Of a stretch of 64,000 nucleotides of DNA, positions 59,936 to 64,000 are shown one piece after another (the first letter of the stretch is position 1; every line of letters begins with the position of its first letter). A program made the translations under genes and the position numbers. The notes under the pieces were generated by a model that saw only the letters and a program-made list of their open reading frames with translations, did not search any database and was not told the DNA's origin. Source of the DNA: Letharia columbiana (taxonomy: Eukaryota > Ascomycota > Lecanoromycetes > Lecanorales > Parmeliaceae); NCBI RefSeq assembly GCF_014066305.1, contig NW_023501040.1:248001-312000 (forward strand), read 5' to 3'.

Positions 59936-61200
59936 CAATGCAGTGAGGATAACAAGCTAAGTTGCAGTGGTGTTCTCCGCTTACTAAATAATAATTTGAT
60001 GTGAAACCGTGGAGAGTATATAACGTGGGATCTTGAAGAGCTAAGCCGTATTCTTGACGATAATAGCCTTATTACCGCTTGGTTTCTCCGCAGTATTCTC
60101 CGCATTTGCTTATTATAGTTTCTCCTCTTACTTCTTCTCTTATAGAGTATTAGACTAAGTAGCTAGCTAAGTAGCTAACTAAGTGGATAACTAATATAAC
60201 GTGGGATCTTAAAGAGCTAAGCCGTGTTCTTGACGATAGTAGTCTTATTACCGCTTAGTTTCTCCGTAGTATTCTCCGTAGTATTCTCCGCAGTATTCTC
60301 CGCATTTGTCTAGTATAGTTTCTTTTCTTACGATGTTTCTTCTATAGAGATCTAATTAACTATAATTATTATAGTAGATTCTTCTCTTATAACGTTATTA
60401 TAGTAATATATTATATTAATATAATAGAAATAATAGATTAAGTTATAGTAGTATTCTTCGCTTACTAAGTAATAATTTAATATAGAATCGTAGAGAGTAT
60501 ATAATGTAGAATCTTAAAGAGCTAAGCCGTGTTCTTAACGATAATAATCTTATTACCGCTTAATTTCTCCGTAGTATTCTCTATAGTATTCTCCGTAGTA
60601 TTCTCCGCATTTATCTATTATAGTTTCTTCTCTTACTTCTTAATATAGTGGGGATAATAGACTAAGTTATAGTAATATTCTCTACTTACTAAGTAATAAT
60701 TTAATATGAAATTATAAAGAGTATATAACGTGAGATCTTAAAGAGCTAAGCCGTATTCTTAATACTAAGAGCCTTATTGCCGCTTAATTTCTTTATAGTA
60801 TTCTTTATAGTATTCTCCGTAGTATTCTCCGTATTTGTCTATTATAGTTTCTTCTCTTATAATATTTCTTCTATAGAGATCTAATTAACTATAATTATCG
60901 TAGTAAATTCTTCTCTTATAACGTTATTATACTAATATAATAGAGATAATAGACTAAGTTATAGTAGTATTCTCCGCTTACTAAGTAATAATTTAATATA
61001 AAATCGTAGAGAGTATATAACGTGAGATCTCGAAGAGCTAAGCCGTATTCTTAATGATAATAATCTTATTATCGCTTAATTTCTCCGTAGTATTCTTCGT
61101 AGTATTCTCCGCAGTATTCTCCGTATTTGTCTATTATAGTTTCTTCTCTTACTTCTTCTCTTATAGAGTATTAGACTAAGTAATTAGCTAAGTAGCTAAT
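59936..61200 (-). repeat. Tandem array, reverse
   Basis: About five to six units of some 200-260 bp, with TTCTCCGCTTACTAA starts and repeated CCGCAGTATTCTCCGCATTTG cores, separated by TAGCTAAGTAGCTAACTAAGT stretches. Less mutated units lie at the left, next to C. Confidence 0.75.
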
Positions 61201-61269
61201 TAAGTAAATAACTAAGTAACTAGCTAACGATCTAATTAAGTAGATTACTAAGTTGATAGAATAGATAGT
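61201..61269. other. Short TAGCTAAG/TAACTAAG repeat stretch
   Basis: Degenerate 8- to 12-base repeats (GTAACTAGCTAACGATC, AAGCGACTAGTCGAG) join array and A. The same kind of stretch occurs at 29560-29650 and 38245-38285. Confidence 0.55.
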
Positions 61270-61930
61270 ATTAACTAAGCGACTAGTCGAGTAGTATATA
61301 GAGGAGGACGATGGCTGTGAATCCGTTTAGGCTCTTTTTAAGGGCTTTCTAACGCGTTTATAAGCAGTAGTAGATAGCTATTAAGCTCGCTTTCGGCCTC
61401 GATTATTAGCAATAGCGGATTCGCGTTAGTAGAGGCTCTAAGAGGCGGGTAAAAGGGGTATACGTGCCTAAAGCGTTTAGTAACGTTTCCGCGAGGGGTA
61501 TCGAGAACGATTATATTTATATTGATAAAATTAATAGAATTAATAGAGTAATAAAAGAATAATAATTACATAAACAAATAGGTGAAAGAATTATTATTCG
61601 ATCCCGGACGCGTTTAATATAATTATTATATTTAAATATTTATTTAATTTATTAATAGTAGATTAAACTTTAAAATTTTTATAGCGTTAGAAAGCGTAAA
61701 GCGAGCTTTATAATTTAAGAAATTATAAAGTAACTATATATATCGCAAGCTAAGTACTTTAAAGTATAAAACTTCTATATATAAATTTTTAATAAGAGAG
61801 ATGCGGAAGGGCTATCGGGCTAATTTAGTCGGTCTAATTAAAGAGTATAGCGAACTCGAATTTATAATTAACTATATATATAAATTCAAGATTTTCAAGC
61901 TTAGCTCTATCTTATTCTATTATATATACT
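61270..61930 (-). repeat. Block A, reverse, well preserved
   Basis: Reversed landmarks: GGCTCTTTTTAAGGGC, AGAGGCGGGTAAAAGGGG, ATTCGATCCCGGACGCG, GGGCTATCGGGCTAATTTAGTC and the terminal block ATTTTCAAGCTTAGCTCTATC. It faces the forward A at 62635 head to head. Confidence 0.8.
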
Positions 61931-62634
61931 AATATTAATAAGATTTATAATAGATTTACTTTTATTCGATAACTCTAACGTTATTTAAATAGTAGTTAAT
62001 CTATTTATAAAGAAACTTAACTACGTAATTTACTTTAATATTAATAAAGATACTATTATTAAAAGAATATTAAACTTATTATATAAAGAAGTATTTTATT
62101 ATTTTAATTTATTAATCTTAATAAAATCGTATTAAAACTCTTAACTTATAGCTCTTAAATAAAGATTATTTAATAAATATCTCGATATTATAATTAATTT
62201 ATTAATAGTCTTTTACTTTAAAATTAATATATTAATAGTTAAGCTTAATAGATTTTTAAAGAAATATTTATTCTAAAATTAATTAATAGTTAGTTTAATA
62301 TAGAGTTAAGTAGAAAAATCTCGATAATAATTCTATTTAATATAATTCGAATAGCGATAAATTCGAAAATTATTAAGATTTTATCGAAATGTGAAGTTCC
62401 CAGCCACGTTTAAAGTTTTCAGTTATATTCTCAGCCACTCTCTCCGCTATAACCTATACGCATATCGACTATATTACTCTATTTCTATAGGGTTAAAGAT
62501 ATTCCTTAGAAGAATTTAGAGATAAAATTTAATTATTCTTCTATATTATCGTTATTTACATTTTATTCTTTTTAATAAGTTATAAGCTCGAAAGCGAATA
62601 GAGTAATATAAAATATTCTTTATACTTTCTATTA
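61931..62634. other. Spacer between head-to-head A blocks
   Basis: Mostly RIP DNA. A small unmutated island at 62388-62460 (GTGAAGTTCCCAGCCACGTT, CTCAGCCACTCTCTCCGC) contains CAGCCAC twice. No ORF. Confidence 0.5.
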
Positions 62635-63305
62635 GTATATATAAAAGAATAAGATAGAGCTAAGCTTAAAAATCTTGAATTTATATATATAGTTAATTAT
62701 AAATTCGAATTTATTACGCTCTTTAATTAGATCGACTAAGTTAGCCCGATAGCTCTTCTACGCTTTCCTTATTAAAAATTTATATATAGAAGTTTTATAC
62801 TTTAAAGTACTCAGTTTACGATATATATAGTTACTTTATAATTTCTTAAATTATAAAGCTCGCTTTACGCTTTCTAACGCTATAAAAATTATAAAGTTTA
62901 ATCTACTATTAGTAAATTAAATAAATATTTAAATATAATAGTTAGAGTAGTTATATTAGACGCGTCTAGAATCGAATAATAATTCTTTTATCTATTTATA
63001 TAATTATTCTTCTTTTACTATTCTATTAATTCTATTAATTTCATTAATATAAATATAATCGTCTTCGATATCTCTCGCCTAAAGGTTACTTAACATTTTA
63101 GATATATATATCTCTATTACTCGCCTCTTAGAGCCTCTATTAACGCTCTTAGATTACTTCTTAGCGAATTCGCTAATACTAGTAATCGAGGCCGTAAGCG
63201 AGTTTAATAGCTATCTATTACTACTTATAAACGCATTAAAAAGCTCTTAAAGAGCCTAAACGAATATATTCTCCTCTATATACTTCTCTTAAGCTAGCGA
63301 TACTA
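62635..63305 (+). repeat. Block A, forward, well preserved
   Basis: Terminal block ATATAAAAGAATAAGATAGAGC, GTTAGCCCGATAGCTC, ACGCGTCTAGAATCGAATAAT, GAGGCCGTAAGCGAG, to CGAATATATTCTCC. No array or C follows; the A block simply ends. Confidence 0.8.
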
Positions 63306-63995
63306 TTCTAGTTATTATTAAAGATATATTATCGTTATATAACGATTCTATAACTACTTTAATAATCGATAAATAATCGATATATTATCGATGTATAATC
63401 GATACGAAATCTAATTTATACTCGTTAAAAGAATTATTCTAACTTATAATATTATATTCGTTATATAACGGTTACGTAACGATTATATAATAGTTATCGA
63501 ACGATTATAAAACGATTATAGAACGATTATACGATTCTTATAGAACTATAAATAATCTATATAATAACTAAAAATAAATTTTAATTTTAAAGTTCTTTAT
63601 AGGGCTGAAAATTCGCTTAGTATATATAGGCTTAAATATTAACGCTAGTAACTTAAAATTGGTTTTTTTTAAATTTTTACGAAATTTTCATATTAGAAGA
63701 TCTATTATATAATACTACTAGCCTATTCGAGACTTAGTAAAAAAAAAAAAAAAAAAAAATTATTATAACCATTATAAAACGATTATAGAACGATTGTAAA
63801 ACTATAACCGTAGTGGGTTCTAAGGGAAGAGGTCTTTAGTTTACGACGATTGTAAAACGGTTATAAAACGATTATAAAACGGTTGTAAATCGGTTCTAGA
63901 ACGGTTTTCAACTAGTATAGAATCGTTATAATACCGTTTCATAACCGTAATACGCTAGTTCTAAAACTTTATAAACGGATAGGACGATAATATCT
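63306..63995. repeat. Field of ACGATTATA/CGTTATAA short repeats
   Basis: Dozens of 9- to 12-base motifs such as AACGATTATAA, AACGGTTATAA and their complements, in both orientations. They are dense at 63335-63415 and 63455-63540 and again at 63760-63955. An A-run of 21 bases lies at 63739-63759. The stretch 63640-63740 between them is different (TTGGTTTTTTTTAAATTTTTACG). CG and GG motifs persist, so it is less RIP-mutated on the right. No gene. Confidence 0.65.
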
Positions 63996-64000
63996 TTTAA

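Larger units (their letters stand above)
59470..61930 (-). mobile_element. Composite repeat C-array-A, best reverse copy
   Basis: Reverse counterpart of 13610-15800: C at 59470-59935, array at 59936-61200 and A at 61270-61930. The C part is the least mutated in the window (GGCCTAATTAGGAAGG, AGAAGCATCGAAATACCGG, GAATCCCACAATATC). It begins CAAGTAAAGGCCCATGAATT and ends ATTCTATTATATATACT. Inside the array, short reversed C fragments (TTTCTTCTATAGAGATCTAATTAACTATAATTAT) occur at 60346-60385 and 60865-60905, so array growth seems to have involved C. No gene. Confidence 0.7.

Noticed and set aside
63739..63759. 21-base A-run as a LINE or SINE poly(A) tail
   Set aside because: No target duplication or element body could be defined next to it, and long A/T runs are common in this decayed DNA.

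Overview
The window looks like a gene-poor, AT-rich block of a filamentous ascomycete (Pezizomycotina) chromosome that has been saturated by repeat-induced point mutation (RIP). Outside a few islands the bases are almost entirely A and T (the first 60 bases hold 8 G/C). CA and TG dinucleotides are nearly gone while CG, CT and AG persist, which is the mark of C-to-T change at CpA on both strands. No intact host gene was found. Everything legible is a transposable element, a repeat, or a broken gene. I cannot name the species. A heterochromatic or pericentromeric setting is possible but unproven.

Layout, left to right. 1-276: three 92-bp tandem units. 1105-8332: a RIP-ruined Ty3/Gypsy element on the + strand with readable gag, reverse transcriptase, RNase H and integrase relics and one well-kept 3' LTR. 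8335-13600: two ~1.1 kb direct repeats, one next to a later insertion, plus short repeats. 13610-15800: the best-preserved forward copy of a composite repeat made of three blocks: A (terminal block), a tandem array, and C (other terminal block). 15800-18182: more copies of a deletion form (B). 18183-25294: a complete 7112-bp Ty1/Copia element. 25300-34000: many mutated A, array and C blocks in both orientations. About 35750-36723 (minus strand): the N-terminal part of a broken fungal terpene synthase, probably of the chimeric cyclase/prenyltransferase class. 37678-39590: another A-array-C copy and B copies. 44148-44713: a small MITE-like element spared by RIP. 45614-46582: a foldback element spared by RIP, nested in one arm of a larger inverted-repeat unit (45480-49310). 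49390-57055: several B copies in unreadable RIP DNA. 59470-61930: the best reverse copy of C-array-A. 62635-63305: a forward A copy. 63305-64000: a field of short ACGATTATA-type repeats.

The Copia element is the centre of interest. Its 151-bp LTRs are identical, the 5-bp target duplication GTATT is intact, and its primer site matches the anticodon region of initiator tRNA-Met, as in the half-tRNA priming of Drosophila copia and yeast Ty5. Its gag and pol frames nevertheless carry many RIP-type stops. A simple reading is that a mutated copy was mobilised in trans after RIP, landing in DNA that had already decayed. The MITE and the foldback element also look younger than the surrounding mutation.
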